DNA of 64,000 nucleotides, taken from Leishmania infantum JPCM5. Taxonomy: Eukaryota > Euglenozoa > Kinetoplastea > Trypanosomatida > Trypanosomatidae. The stretch covers positions 615,323 to 679,322 of the forward strand of contig NC_009413.2 of the NCBI RefSeq assembly GCF_000002875.2. Reading direction: 5' to 3'. The notes beneath the pieces were generated by a model that was not told the origin of the DNA, did not search any database, and saw only the letters and a program-made list of their open reading frames with translations. The translations under genes were made by a program, and so were the position numbers. This document shows positions 53,948 to 63,758 of the stretch, piece by piece (positions within the stretch are counted from its first letter, which is position 1; each line of letters begins with the position of its first letter).

Positions 53948-56900
53948 TTACGGACTTTGAGGGTCTGACACACTTAGCGAGCGGTAGCCCGGCTGCATTG
54001 TCTCCGCTGCGTGCAGGGCTGTTTCGAAGAGGTTCTCCAGCGCCATCACGGCGGCGCGGTACAGTGCCTCTGTCTGGGTCGAGGTGGAGGCGCCGTATCC
54101 CACCAGCTGTGTGCTGCTCTGTCGCACAATCAAGCCACGCTGGAGGTAGAGGCGATACTGGAAGCCGTGCGTTGTGTCGTACGAGCTCTGAACGCGGATG
54201 CGGTGGTCACGCATCGGGTATGCCGACTTCATGCAGCGAAGTAGCAGGCGAAATGGCGGCGGCGGCCGGTTGCGTCTGGCTTTGGCTAGCTGAGCCAGCA
54301 CGTCGCGGCATACCTCGGGCGGGAGCTGCTCGATGACAGGCTCGGAGAGAACTTCGGTCGCCATCGTTGCTGATGCCATGTCGCGCTTGATAATGTACTG
54401 CAACACGCGAGGAAAGCTGCGGCGAGTTGCCAATGTGAGGGCGTCGCGAGCGCACCGGCGCTTGGATGTGGCGACCGCTCTGGCAATCGGCAACATACCG
54501 AAGCGCGGGAGGACGACAGTGCCAAACCAGTAGTTTCCCACCCCAGTCACGATGACGTTCACCGGCGCGGCGGGGTCGTTCATCACATCCTGTAGATCGG
54601 CTACCCCGAGAAGGGGTGCGCCACCTGCTCGCGCTTGCTCGCCCCCCGAGCTGCTTGCGGCTGGAGTCGCTGCCTCCACCGTGGCATTCGCATTATGCCC
54701 AAAGAACGCCCCAAAGAGAGCGAGGCACAGCTCGCGGTTAGAGCTGGCGCCAGTCACCGGGTAGGTTTCGTACTCCGTCCATAGCGTCTCCGCGTCCGCG
54801 CCGGCGAGGTGGCACGAGGCAGACTTGAGCGCTGTCACGAGTACCGGAACGGCCTCCGCATCGGCCGGCGTGGTGGCGCGACTAGAGTCGTAGTCAGCGA
54901 TCAGGACGTTGCCGCGCTCGCCGAGGACTTGTGCGCTGTACGACAGGTTCAGGGGACGCAGCAGCATCTCCGGCTGCTGGCTGTGCAGAAGGCTCGTGTC
55001 TCCATCCGAGTAATGGATGTCGAGCTCCATGTCATCAAGGTCGTCGCCTGCTATCGGCTGCCCGCTCATCGCATCAGTTCCGTGTGGGTCCTGCTGGCGC
55101 GCGCGCGCCTCTAGGGTGATCTTCACCGGGGCAATCGTTGCATGGTCGCGCTCCATCAGTGAGGTGACATGCCTCAGCATCGACCCGTCAAAACTGCTCT
55201 TAGGGTCGTAGAGTCTTGTGCGGCGTACGTTGATGTCCATCTCCGGGTCATCGCTATCGCTGCGGTTCAGGGATTGATACACCTTCAACTCTTTCGGAAA
55301 GTACTGCTTCGCCAGTCGGAAGAACAAGGACTTGCGCGCCTGCCGCACCTGCAAGAAGGCTGGCGAGACGGCCACCACGCGCCGCTCCTCCTCCCCCTCC
55401 ACCTGGGCCTCCATCTCGGCAATCCACTGCGGTAGGCCAAGATCTCCGGACAAGTTGCGAAGTCGGACACGCGGCTGCCTCCACCCCAGGTCCTCCTCGG
55501 CGAAGGTCATTATCATGGGTACGAAGCCACCCATGTGCGCGATACGTTTCTCTCGAGGCAATGCGCGGTAGCGCTGCCCGCGTGCCCCGTTGTCAGCGGA
55601 GAGATCCACGTCGGGGTGCTTCTCTAGAACAGCGGCGTATTGGCGAGGGAAGTTGTCCCGGATGGCGGCGAGACACGCATTTCGCCACGCCTCTCCTTTC
55701 ATCTTAGAGCGGCGCTGCGAGAGAGGGTAGCTCGAATGCCGGCCATTGTTGACGGTCACCGTCGACACCCACTCCTTCGTGGCGAGGTCAAAGTGATAAT
55801 GGGTGTGGAAGGGGCAGCCAAGCAGGTGCATAGTAAGCGAGCCCAGAATTGCGTAGCAGTTCCACTTGCCCCGGTGGTGATTCAGGATAGGGAATGTGTC
55901 GTGCCGCAACACCTGCAGCTCCAGCACGCCAGCACTGGGGAAGAGCAGGCCCTCGCCTTGCCCAGCGGCCATGCATGGGAGTGCGGTTAGGCAGTCGCCA
56001 TACTGGTCCAGCAGGTAGTACACAGCCTGAACATAGGTGTCGAACTCCACACGATACCGCCCCTTCCCGGCCGTCTGCCACGCCAGTGCATTGCTTTCGA
56101 CAAAGAGAGATCCGGTGAAGACGATGGGGAGGTCGACAGGGGTGTCGAGCTGGGGGCGGGTGGGAGCCGCACCGCTGTCATTAATTGCAGTGTTGTTGGC
56201 TTCTTGCTTCGCCGGCTCGGCGTCACCGCCGTCGTTGCCCGTGCCGCCCAACTTAATCCAAGCAACCCCCAGGGGCGGCTTGCCTGTTACACGGCAGATG
56301 TGATCCACCAGCATGTCGAACTGCCACCGCAGCCGCCACAGCAAAGGCGCCGGCTCCAACCTCTCAGATAACAAGTGTGTCTCGCTGTCCCACACGCTCT
56401 CCGAGCGAATGGCACTCATCGCCGCTGTCTGGTATCCGACGTACGGCGAGGCCTGGCGGCGTGCGTTGTACACGGCGGTGTTCCCTCGCGCGTCGGTCAA
56501 CTGCAACTGGGTACTGTACGTGGGCGGCTGCGTCAGAGAGGTGAACGAGTTCGCATGCGCCGTCGCCCGTGTCGCGGATGCGCCGTCTTGGGCCTCCTCC
56601 TCCAAGCTGCTTTCTGCGGTCGTCGCCTCCGGCTTGCCACCGGCAGTCTCTTCCTTCCAGGTCGCTGTCACTGTCTTTCGGTGTCCCTGTACTAGCGCCG
56701 CCACCTCACGCACGCCCTCCTGAGTCACGCTTGTGGAGTCCATCTCTTCCCTGTACTGTCGCCGAAGTTCTACGACACAGCGGACGAAGGCGTCGTTCGG
56801 GCTGCTGCCGCATGCTTCGTAAGCAAGGCGAGCCTGGGGTGAAGTACTCCACTCCTCCTTGACGTAGCAGCGGCAGCGCCACGGCCTCGCCATCACCTCC

Positions 56901-58087
56901 GCTGTCGCGGCACCCACCCTCTCCGCAGGGGAGCGCGACATGCTCGCCTGCAGTGGTGGCTTCACAGAAAACTTGACGGTGCGGCTAAAGTGGGTGCAGA
57001 GCTGTCGCAGGTCGTTCATGATGGCCTTCAGCTCTTGCTGGTGCGGTGTAAGTCGAGAGGAGGCTCCGTCGCTGCTGCCACCGTGAGTCGGGAACCCTAT
57101 TGAGTTGATGTTGCTCCGTTCATGCTGCTGGTGCCTTCCTCGCCCCCTACCTCTGCCGAAGCGACGCTGCTGCTGGTTTGCATGCCCATGGTTGCCGCTA
57201 ACAGAGATAAACTTGACATCGCTAGACAAGGCTTGCTGAAGACACACCTCAATCGTTTCTCTTGCATGCAAGCCGTTCGCGACAGCCAGTTCGACGGGGA
57301 AGCCGAGCTGACGGAAGGTCGCGGAGACTCGGTAGTAGAACTGCTGCTCCTGTTGGTGTGGGTGAGGCAGCGCTGGCGGCGCTGCCGCACTCCCTAGATC
57401 GTTCATCGTGGGCGCCTCCTCGCCCGCATCGTGACTGTGGTGCATCACGACGTCGTCTGCCTCGGCTTGCTCGTCCTCAGTTGCTGAGCGCGTCTCGGCA
57501 TCTGCCGCTGCCGCTGCCGCTGCCGTGGCTGGCCGACGACGATGTGGGATGCGGTGCAGGACAAGTTTCGCCAGCGGCCCAAACATCTCTCGCAGGACCG
57601 CCTCGGCATTCTCCACGTGGCGTTCTGGCTTGTACTCCTCCTCAGCTGCCTCGCCCATATCAGCGATCACACCGCTCGCCTTTCCCACAGCATCGCCGTC
57701 ATACAGAGCGGCGTGCTGCGCCTCACACTGCTGGCCCTGGCCTGCCACCATTGAGGCATGTCGCACGTACGACGCAAGGGCTGATGTAGCGTCTGCAGCG
57801 GCCGCTGCAACGAGGGAGGCAGATAATGCACGTCGTACTTGTGGCGCATACTTGTCGCAGCTACCACAACCGTCTCTCACCAAGCACAGGTGAACGAAAC
57901 CCTGCCGCTCAGCGAGCGGCGTCGAGGATTGCACCACGGCACCGAGTGACGACGATACGGGTGCAACGGGTGTCGCCGCCGCGACACCTGCGCAGATGCC
58001 GAAGAGGGCTAGGAGCCGCTCCATCGAGATTGTCCTCCACGCACCAGCGATGCTGCTATGCGGCGGAGGGCGACGCTGATAGCGCAT
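53948..58087 (-). CDS. Large predicted mitochondrial RNA-binding protein with repeated dsRBD-like modules
   Basis: The protein has 1379 residues from the ATG at 58087. An in-frame ATG at 58174 adds 29 residues, but a polypyrimidine tract and acceptor AG (58098-58099 on the - strand) lie between, so the shorter start is preferred. The N-terminus (MRYQRRPPPHSSIAGAWRT then MERLLALFGICAGVAAA) is basic then hydrophobic, fitting a mitochondrial import signal or a signal peptide. The C-terminal module FQYRLYLQRG ... STQTEALYRAAVMALENLFE (about 1307-1355) fits the strand-strand-helix end of a double-stranded-RNA-binding domain. Similar modules recur at about 247-293, 400-450, 525-560, 769-820, 1047-1085 and 1182-1230, for example EWVSTVTVNNGRHSSYPLSQ followed by WRNACLAAIRDNF. 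No helicase or nuclease motif is seen. An organellar RNA-processing role is inference; I do not recognise the orthologue. Confidence 0.8.
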   Translation of the reverse strand: MRYQRRPPPHSSIAGAWRTISMERLLALFGICAGVAAATPVAPVSSSLGAVVQSSTPLAERQGFVHLCLVRDGCGSCDKYAPQVRRALSASLVAAAAADATSALASYVRHASMVAGQGQQCEAQHAALYDGDAVGKASGVIADMGEAAEEEYKPERHVENAEAVLREMFGPLAKLVLHRIPHRRRPATAAAAAAADAETRSATEDEQAEADDVVMHHSHDAGEEAPTMNDLGSAAAPPALPHPHQQEQQFYYRVSATFRQLGFPVELAVANGLHARETIEVCLQQALSSDVKFISVSGNHGHANQQQRRFGRGRGRGRHQQHERSNINSIGFPTHGGSSDGASSRLTPHQQELKAIMNDLRQLCTHFSRTVKFSVKPPLQASMSRSPAERVGAATAEVMARPWRCRCYVKEEWSTSPQARLAYEACGSSPNDAFVRCVVELRRQYREEMDSTSVTQEGVREVAALVQGHRKTVTATWKEETAGGKPEATTAESSLEEEAQDGASATRATAHANSFTSLTQPPTYSTQLQLTDARGNTAVYNARRQASPYVGYQTAAMSAIRSESVWDSETHLLSERLEPAPLLWRLRWQFDMLVDHICRVTGKPPLGVAWIKLGGTGNDGGDAEPAKQEANNTAINDSGAAPTRPQLDTPVDLPIVFTGSLFVESNALAWQTAGKGRYRVEFDTYVQAVYYLLDQYGDCLTALPCMAAGQGEGLLFPSAGVLELQVLRHDTFPILNHHRGKWNCYAILGSLTMHLLGCPFHTHYHFDLATKEWVSTVTVNNGRHSSYPLSQRRSKMKGEAWRNACLAAIRDNFPRQYAAVLEKHPDVDLSADNGARGQRYRALPREKRIAHMGGFVPMIMTFAEEDLGWRQPRVRLRNLSGDLGLPQWIAEMEAQVEGEEERRVVAVSPAFLQVRQARKSLFFRLAKQYFPKELKVYQSLNRSDSDDPEMDINVRRTRLYDPKSSFDGSMLRHVTSLMERDHATIAPVKITLEARARQQDPHGTDAMSGQPIAGDDLDDMELDIHYSDGDTSLLHSQQPEMLLRPLNLSYSAQVLGERGNVLIADYDSSRATTPADAEAVPVLVTALKSASCHLAGADAETLWTEYETYPVTGASSNRELCLALFGAFFGHNANATVEAATPAASSSGGEQARAGGAPLLGVADLQDVMNDPAAPVNVIVTGVGNYWFGTVVLPRFGMLPIARAVATSKRRCARDALTLATRRSFPRVLQYIIKRDMASATMATEVLSEPVIEQLPPEVCRDVLAQLAKARRNRPPPPFRLLLRCMKSAYPMRDHRIRVQSSYDTTHGFQYRLYLQRGLIVRQSSTQLVGYGASTSTQTEALYRAAVMALENLFETALHAAETMQPGYRSLSVSDPQSP

Positions 58088-58912
58088 GATTACGCTCCTA
58101 GAGAGTAGGAGTGGCTTTAGTGCGTAGCGCACGTGCTGGGTCGTCCAGCGCGAATGCCCCCCTCCTCCCTCCAAAATGAGGTGTGCCTGTGTGTGTCCAC
58201 GCCGACACCAGAGCGTGTTTGCCTTGACGTGTACGTGTGCGTGCCGCTGCTTCTTCGTTTTCTACGAATTCCTGTGTGCAAGGACGTGTGCCCATGAGAA
58301 TGTGAGAAGCTCTTGCTTGCTGTGTGTGAGTGCGCGAACGTTACTCAGTTGCGTGGTGGCTGAAGATACTTCACAAAGTAAAACACAAAGAAGAAAAACT
58401 GTCGGCAACACGAGGCTTGCGCGGTTGGCCACACGTACGCGCCGCCCGCAATACAAAGGGGAAGAGGGGGGGGACAGAGAAACACCCACACAGATGATGC
58501 GTTGCTGAGCCATGTCCCCCAGCGAACGGCACACATTATGGCATATGCATGCACACAAGCAATGAAAGGGAAAAGACAGTACAGTGACAGGGGGAGAGGT
58601 GAAGGAAAAGGAAGGGCGATACATCATCACAAGAGAACGGATGTGCGCGCAGGCCTCGAGTGAGGCGGAGGAGGGTTCGCGAAGCCCAATGTAGATGCTC
58701 ACGCTCTCCAACGGGCTCACCGGCACGTGCACACACTCGTGAACAAGACTGTTTTTTTAGCAAAGCGAAGCAAGCCACAACGACGGGCAAAAGGAGTAAG
58801 AAAACGGAAGAGAATGTTTCAACTTCTTTGCCATCAGTGTGAGCCCACTCTCCGCTGTACAGCATGAGCCCAATGCCCCTCTCCCCACCCCACCCCGTCA
58901 TGAGAGCAGCGC
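58088..58912 (-). other. Spacer upstream of the dsRBD-like gene
   Basis: Contains the candidate trans-splicing signal for the downstream - strand gene (tract and AG at 58098-58113) and otherwise purine-rich, low-complexity DNA. No gene seen. Confidence 0.5.
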
Positions 58913-59401
58913 GAAGCGGCAGCCGACACGCGCGTTACGGCAATGCGCCGACTCCGCCACCTCAGCGCGGCCCCCTGCCTCTAACGCTGGCCGCCCACCC
59001 ACCTCGCAGGTCGCCTCACAGCCGCCTCCACCGTGCTGGCCGCCCCCCTGGCGCATCCCCTCCTCGGGGTGGCTCCGGCTCCCTTCACCAGCAAGGGCAG
59101 TGAGGGCCGGGCGAGACACACGCTCAAGCCACGCCGACACTCTGCCTAATGCACCGATGGCGCAAACATATTCACTGTCGCAGGTCGCTCCGACGCAACG
59201 AGACCCAGGAGCTGACCGCTAACGTCCGCAGCGATGCATCGCTCTGACCTGCTCCCCCCCCTCGTCGTAGGTGCCTTACCATTTCACCACCGGAAGCGGT
59301 TCAGCATGCGGCAGGGATGAGGGGGCTTGCTTAGCTTCCCCACACACAGAGTGGGGGCACGGGACGCTGGGATACCACGCGCTGAGGGGTGTGTCTCGCC
59401 C
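58913..59401 (-). mobile_element. SIDER-like retroposon B, right copy
   Basis: Reverse complement of 43574-44063, almost identical over its full length. Its 5' hallmark end is at 59401, so it is in sense with the - strand transcription. It lies about 1.1 kb beyond the stop codon of the ankyrin/NMT-like gene, so it could be in that gene's 3' UTR. With the left copy it bounds a 14.8-kb block that holds the PI4-kinase and dsRBD-like genes. Confidence 0.78.
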
Positions 59402-60466
59402 TTCCTCTGGGATGAGGGAGCCAGACGAGCAGAAAAAAAAACCAAAGCAGCAGACATGCAACGCGCGGTTGCCGAGCTCAGTGCTGCCGTTCGTCGTATG
59501 CCAGGTCGCTCGTTCGTATCTTCCTCTTTTGCGCAGGCCAGCCTCTGTTCTCCCGTTGTCGCTGGGTGTCCAAACTGGACGCCGCAGCAACCACCGCCGC
59601 CAGCACACACAGACACGAACAAACGAAACACAGCGTTGCAAACGATTAAGCAGACGGCTGAGGCGAAAGGTGGGAGACAGACATGGGAGGAGGGTGCGCG
59701 TGTGTGTGTGCGCGCGCGGAAGGGATTTTCACGATGGCGTGGCTACCATCGCCACAGCAATGGGCCCATCATTCACTTTGCTCTCGTTCGTTTCTTCGGG
59801 TGGCTGCACCACTACCACTACTTCTTGCGCTGAACAGCTCAAGTTTCGAGCCAGAGAGAGAGGCTGAGGACATTCGTTAGAGAAGAATTACACACAGTGA
59901 AGAACAAAACACCGCAGGCAACGACGATCACCGCCACCAACACCGCCACAAGAATGGGCCGTAGGATGTGTGGGCGCACAAAAGAAATAAGATATCACAC
60001 ACAAAGGCAACCAGATGAGATCAGGAAAGAGAATAGAGAGGGATCGACGACATGAGGTACACACACACACACACCGCAGAAGATGATGTACGGCAGCCAC
60101 GCACCGTCACAAACAGATACACATAGAAAAAGGGATGCGGCTTCAGCGACGCCCACGACCTCTTCACTGCCTCCCTTTCACCGCAGTATGAACAGCGGTT
60201 CCTCAAAGGCGCCTCGACAACAAACAGCACCCCTTCCAGTGTCGGCACCTGTGACGCCACCACACGACCGGTTGAAATCTGCCCCCACCCCCACCCCCAG
60301 GCGAGCATCTGGCTACTGCAGACACAGAGATGTGTATTAGCGAATGCGCGAGGATGCAGGGACAGCTGAGCAAGGCGAGGGCAAGGAAGGAGTGTCAGCC
60401 GGCGATGCGGGGGTCGGAGAGTGACAGGGCCCTCCTAAAAAAAAAAGAAAGAAGAGACGCGTGCAT
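59402..60466 (-). other. Spacer beyond the ankyrin/NMT-like gene
   Basis: About 1.1 kb with an A-run at 59434-59442, a CA run at 60060-60076 and an A-run at 60438-60447. Probable 3' UTR of the ankyrin/NMT-like gene; no gene seen. Confidence 0.5.
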
Positions 60467-62605
60467 TCAAATGGTGTAGAGGGGCAGCGACAACTTTGCT
60501 GCAGGCATCGGCCCGAGCCCGTCCACCTCGCGCCGGGTTGCCGGAGACACCGCGTAAATGTACTCTCGGTCCGCGACGACCTCATCAAAGTTTGCCTTGG
60601 CGAGTTCGCTCTCTGTGATGCCGAACATGGTCGGCACGAGCAGCAGCTTCGCGGACAACAGCTTCCACGCGAGCAGCATCATGTGATCCGCTTTCGCCTT
60701 TCCGGCGACGGTGGTGAAGAGGGCGTACACTACCTCAGCCGCAAAGACGCCAGCGTTGGCATCAGCAGAGGACTCCGATTTGCGCGTGTCGCGTGCCCGA
60801 AAGACGACGAGATCCGTCACCGAGCCCTGCGCGTTAGTTCGCACGTAGGAACGGTGGTCCGGGTGGCCAATGTAGCTACGACGCATCTCCTGCACATCCT
60901 CTGGCACGCAGGCCAGGTCCACGTTGGACTCCTCGCTGCCTGCCTTGGCCTGCATGAAGCTCAGCACTAGCGCACACTGTTCATCGGAGGCGACTTCGAG
61001 ATTGCACCACGACGGCAGATCCGCCATGTACTGCTGCACGAGCGACGCGGGAATGGCACCCTTCAGCACCGCATCAGCACGTAGCACCTCATCGTAGTTG
61101 TAGAAATCGGGGAAGACATCGTAGGCACTCTCCGAGGCGTAGACGTACGCCGCATCAAAGGCGCGGCGATACCACTTCACTGTCGCCACAGCCGCCGGCG
61201 GACGGCTGAGTTGCGTTCCAGAGGCAAAGAAGACGGCAGCGTTGTTGTTGCTTCCAGTCAAATCTCCAATGCGAGTACGCAACGCGTGTAGCAAGGCGGC
61301 AGCGACCCCGGTGTGATGACTGTCGCTGCGCACCGCCAAGTGAGCCGCGACTGCTACTGTTGCGGCGCTGATCTTCTTCGCCGCCGGCCCTTTCAAGGAA
61401 ACGTTCGGCAGCACCTGTACCACCACTACTCCCGTCGTTGCTGTGGCCGTCGTCGCTGCAGTCGCGTCTGCTTGCGATGCCACCGCAACTTGCCAGTGTT
61501 CACACGGCATCAGTGCACCTCGCGTCACGGGCCGCAGCCACTGAAGCCTTCCATGCTGATCCAGCGAGCATACCGCATCGCTGACAGCTTGCCGCTCGGC
61601 ATCGGTCATGTCGGCACCGCTGCTGCACTGTACACTGATCGCTACACTTCTGGTACACGTAGAGGACCAAAACGTGCGTGTGCCGGCCGCCTCTGCTGCC
61701 TTGGAGACCGGCTTGCTCATCACGAACTTTGGCGGCGGGGGAGCGTGTGCCTCGAGCACGCTCTCTCGTGTCTTTATACCTCCCTCAGTGGCGCTCGGGT
61801 TCCCGTCAGCGTGCCCCGATGCCTTCGCTGCCGCTACGAGCGCCGCGTACACCTCATCGCTTTCGGCGCTAGAGTGCCCATTCAAAATCGCAATGTCGAG
61901 CGGTGTCATTCGCTTCTCATCCGCCACGTAAGGGACGTGCAGGTCGTCCGCCACCTGCCGAATAAGTGCCGCCGATCCGGCATCGGCGGCGTAGTGAAGC
62001 GCATTGCGGCCGTGGTTGTCCGTAAGCGTCCTCCAGACGACACCGCACACGGCACCAAAGTCCTTCATGGAGACACTATCGCCCATCTTCGCCAGCCGAA
62101 GGGCCTCAAAGTCGCCTAGCTCGCGCGTACAAGGGGTGCTCTTGTCTGTCGCGACAACGCTCACACCCTCATCGGCGTGGCTCGTGGCACTCACCTGCGC
62201 AACCGAGGCGGCGTTCAGCTCGTGTGATGACACCGGATGCACGCCCTGCAGCCGCTGCTGTTGGGCGATGAGGCGCAGAAACTCGTCTTCGAACTGCTGC
62301 CCGGCGCTATCCAGCTCTGCTTCTTCTTCGTCATCGTCATCGTCATCGTAGGCATACCCCATCTGCGGCGGGGGCGGGGCTGCACCACCGCGAGGACCAC
62401 CACGCGGGTTCGGCGCCGGTGTCCCTTGCTGGTCCGTCTGCTGTGCACCGGTGTTGGCGTGGTGGGCACCGTTTGCAGTACCGATAGGCAGCCTAGCAGC
62501 CCTCTCATGCCCACTTGCGGACGCAGCAGCTTGGGCCGCGCGCAGCCGAGCGAGGCGCTGCTCCAGCGCTGCTCGCTGCTCATCGCTCATTGGTGCCCCG
62601 CTCAT
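60467..62605 (-). CDS. Ankyrin-repeat protein fused to an N-myristoyltransferase-like domain
   Basis: The protein has 712 residues. The ATG at 62605 (MSGAPMSDEQRAALEQRLAR) is preferred to an in-frame ATG 40 codons upstream, whose residues look like 5' UTR. The N-terminal part is a helix, then a Pro/Gly linker and an acidic DDDDDDEEE run. Two ankyrin repeats follow at about 192-260 (NHGRNALHYAADAG and KRMTPLDIAILNGHS). From about 308 the protein follows the N-myristoyltransferase order: RTFWSS (FW-x-TQPVP position), LQWLRPVTRG (LLWALRPPGW position), KKISAATVAVAAHLAVRSDS (the EINFLCVHKKLRSKR position, about 406), AVFFASGTQLSRP ... VKWYRRAF (Y-x-AG-x-x-LP ... YWHRS position, about 455-483), NAQGSVTDLVVF (about 588) and FGITESE ... 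YIYAVSP near the end. The acyl-CoA-binding residues are not conserved, so catalysis is doubtful. Function unknown. Confidence 0.85.
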   Translation of the reverse strand: MSGAPMSDEQRAALEQRLARLRAAQAAASASGHERAARLPIGTANGAHHANTGAQQTDQQGTPAPNPRGGPRGGAAPPPPQMGYAYDDDDDDEEEAELDSAGQQFEDEFLRLIAQQQRLQGVHPVSSHELNAASVAQVSATSHADEGVSVVATDKSTPCTRELGDFEALRLAKMGDSVSMKDFGAVCGVVWRTLTDNHGRNALHYAADAGSAALIRQVADDLHVPYVADEKRMTPLDIAILNGHSSAESDEVYAALVAAAKASGHADGNPSATEGGIKTRESVLEAHAPPPPKFVMSKPVSKAAEAAGTRTFWSSTCTRSVAISVQCSSGADMTDAERQAVSDAVCSLDQHGRLQWLRPVTRGALMPCEHWQVAVASQADATAATTATATTGVVVVQVLPNVSLKGPAAKKISAATVAVAAHLAVRSDSHHTGVAAALLHALRTRIGDLTGSNNNAAVFFASGTQLSRPPAAVATVKWYRRAFDAAYVYASESAYDVFPDFYNYDEVLRADAVLKGAIPASLVQQYMADLPSWCNLEVASDEQCALVLSFMQAKAGSEESNVDLACVPEDVQEMRRSYIGHPDHRSYVRTNAQGSVTDLVVFRARDTRKSESSADANAGVFAAEVVYALFTTVAGKAKADHMMLLAWKLLSAKLLLVPTMFGITESELAKANFDEVVADREYIYAVSPATRREVDGLGPMPAAKLSLPLYTI

Positions 62606-63758
62606 GATTGATGATGGTTCACTGTGGCCTCTGGCGCCCTCGTATTCCGGTTCCTTGCACGAACAAGCGGTGCGGCACGTTTGTGTGCGTTGATATGAAA
62701 GGGAAAAAAGAGGATGGGCTCGCAACGTGAAAGCCTCGCCTTGCCCCCTGGTGTAGCTACCTGAGAGACACGCAGTCAGTCACGGACAAGATTCCAAACA
62801 GCACGCTTGCACGCGCAAAACCGACAACGAGCAGTACTAAGAACGACAATCGACTCCTCAGTGGACGAAGTTGAGGCGGGCGAAGGACGGCGAGCACGAA
62901 GAGATCGTACTGTAGCACTGAAAGACTTTCAAGGATGCCTGACCGACTTCCTCGCTTTGTGTGCGCTAGTCGCAAGAGCGTAGATATATGCGCGTATGAG
63001 CGTAACGGCCCTCTATCTGGACCCAAGGAGGAAGCAGAAAAAAGGTGTTGTCGTCGTGGATGAAACTCACTTGTGCGTGTGCGTTCAAGATCGGGGGCAA
63101 ACAACAGCAACAGACCAACGGCACTCCAGTGCGAGGGGAGGGGGGGGTGTGTGTGAGGGAGAAGCCACAAAGGACGACAGACGCACAAGTGATATAGGAA
63201 GAGAAGAGGGGCGCAGGAAGCGAGGAAGGAAAGCTGACGAGGGGTGCCGCCCTCACCCCCCGCATCGCCGTCCCTCCGCCAGCCATGAGGCGTGTGTACC
63301 CGTCCGTTTTCTCTTTGCTCTCACGCGAATCGGCAGGTAAGCGCACGTTAGCCATGTGTGTTGAAGGGTGGGCGATGGTTGACACGATGTGTGCCATCAC
63401 CCTTGCTCTTTTTCGAATCTGCTCTTTTCTTTTCGGTCGCATGTGCCGACCTGCGCTCTGCGGGTAACTATACGCGTATGTGTGTGGGTGTGCATTCGTC
63501 TACGCTCGACACAGGCGAAACCACAAAGAAGAGAGCGTGAGCGAGGGAAACACGTCACGGCTCAAAGGATGAGAGGTGACAGGCAACGTAAGTGGGGGGG
63601 GGAGGGAGACGCCCGGACCATTCGACGCCTCGTAGAAAAGCCTGTCCACCCCCTCCCCCTCCGCGAGTTCTCGTTCTGCCTCTTACATCACTTCTTCGCC
63701 CAGGGCAAGCGCCACACAGCGGGCTTCCATCTGTGCTTTCTGCCTAGCAGGTATCTCC
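62606..63758 (-). other. Intergenic region before the right-edge gene
   Basis: 1.15 kb, low complexity, with G-runs at about 63139-63147 and 63593-63602. No gene seen. It should contain the 3' UTR of the right-edge gene and the trans-splicing signal of the ankyrin/NMT-like gene. Confidence 0.5.
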
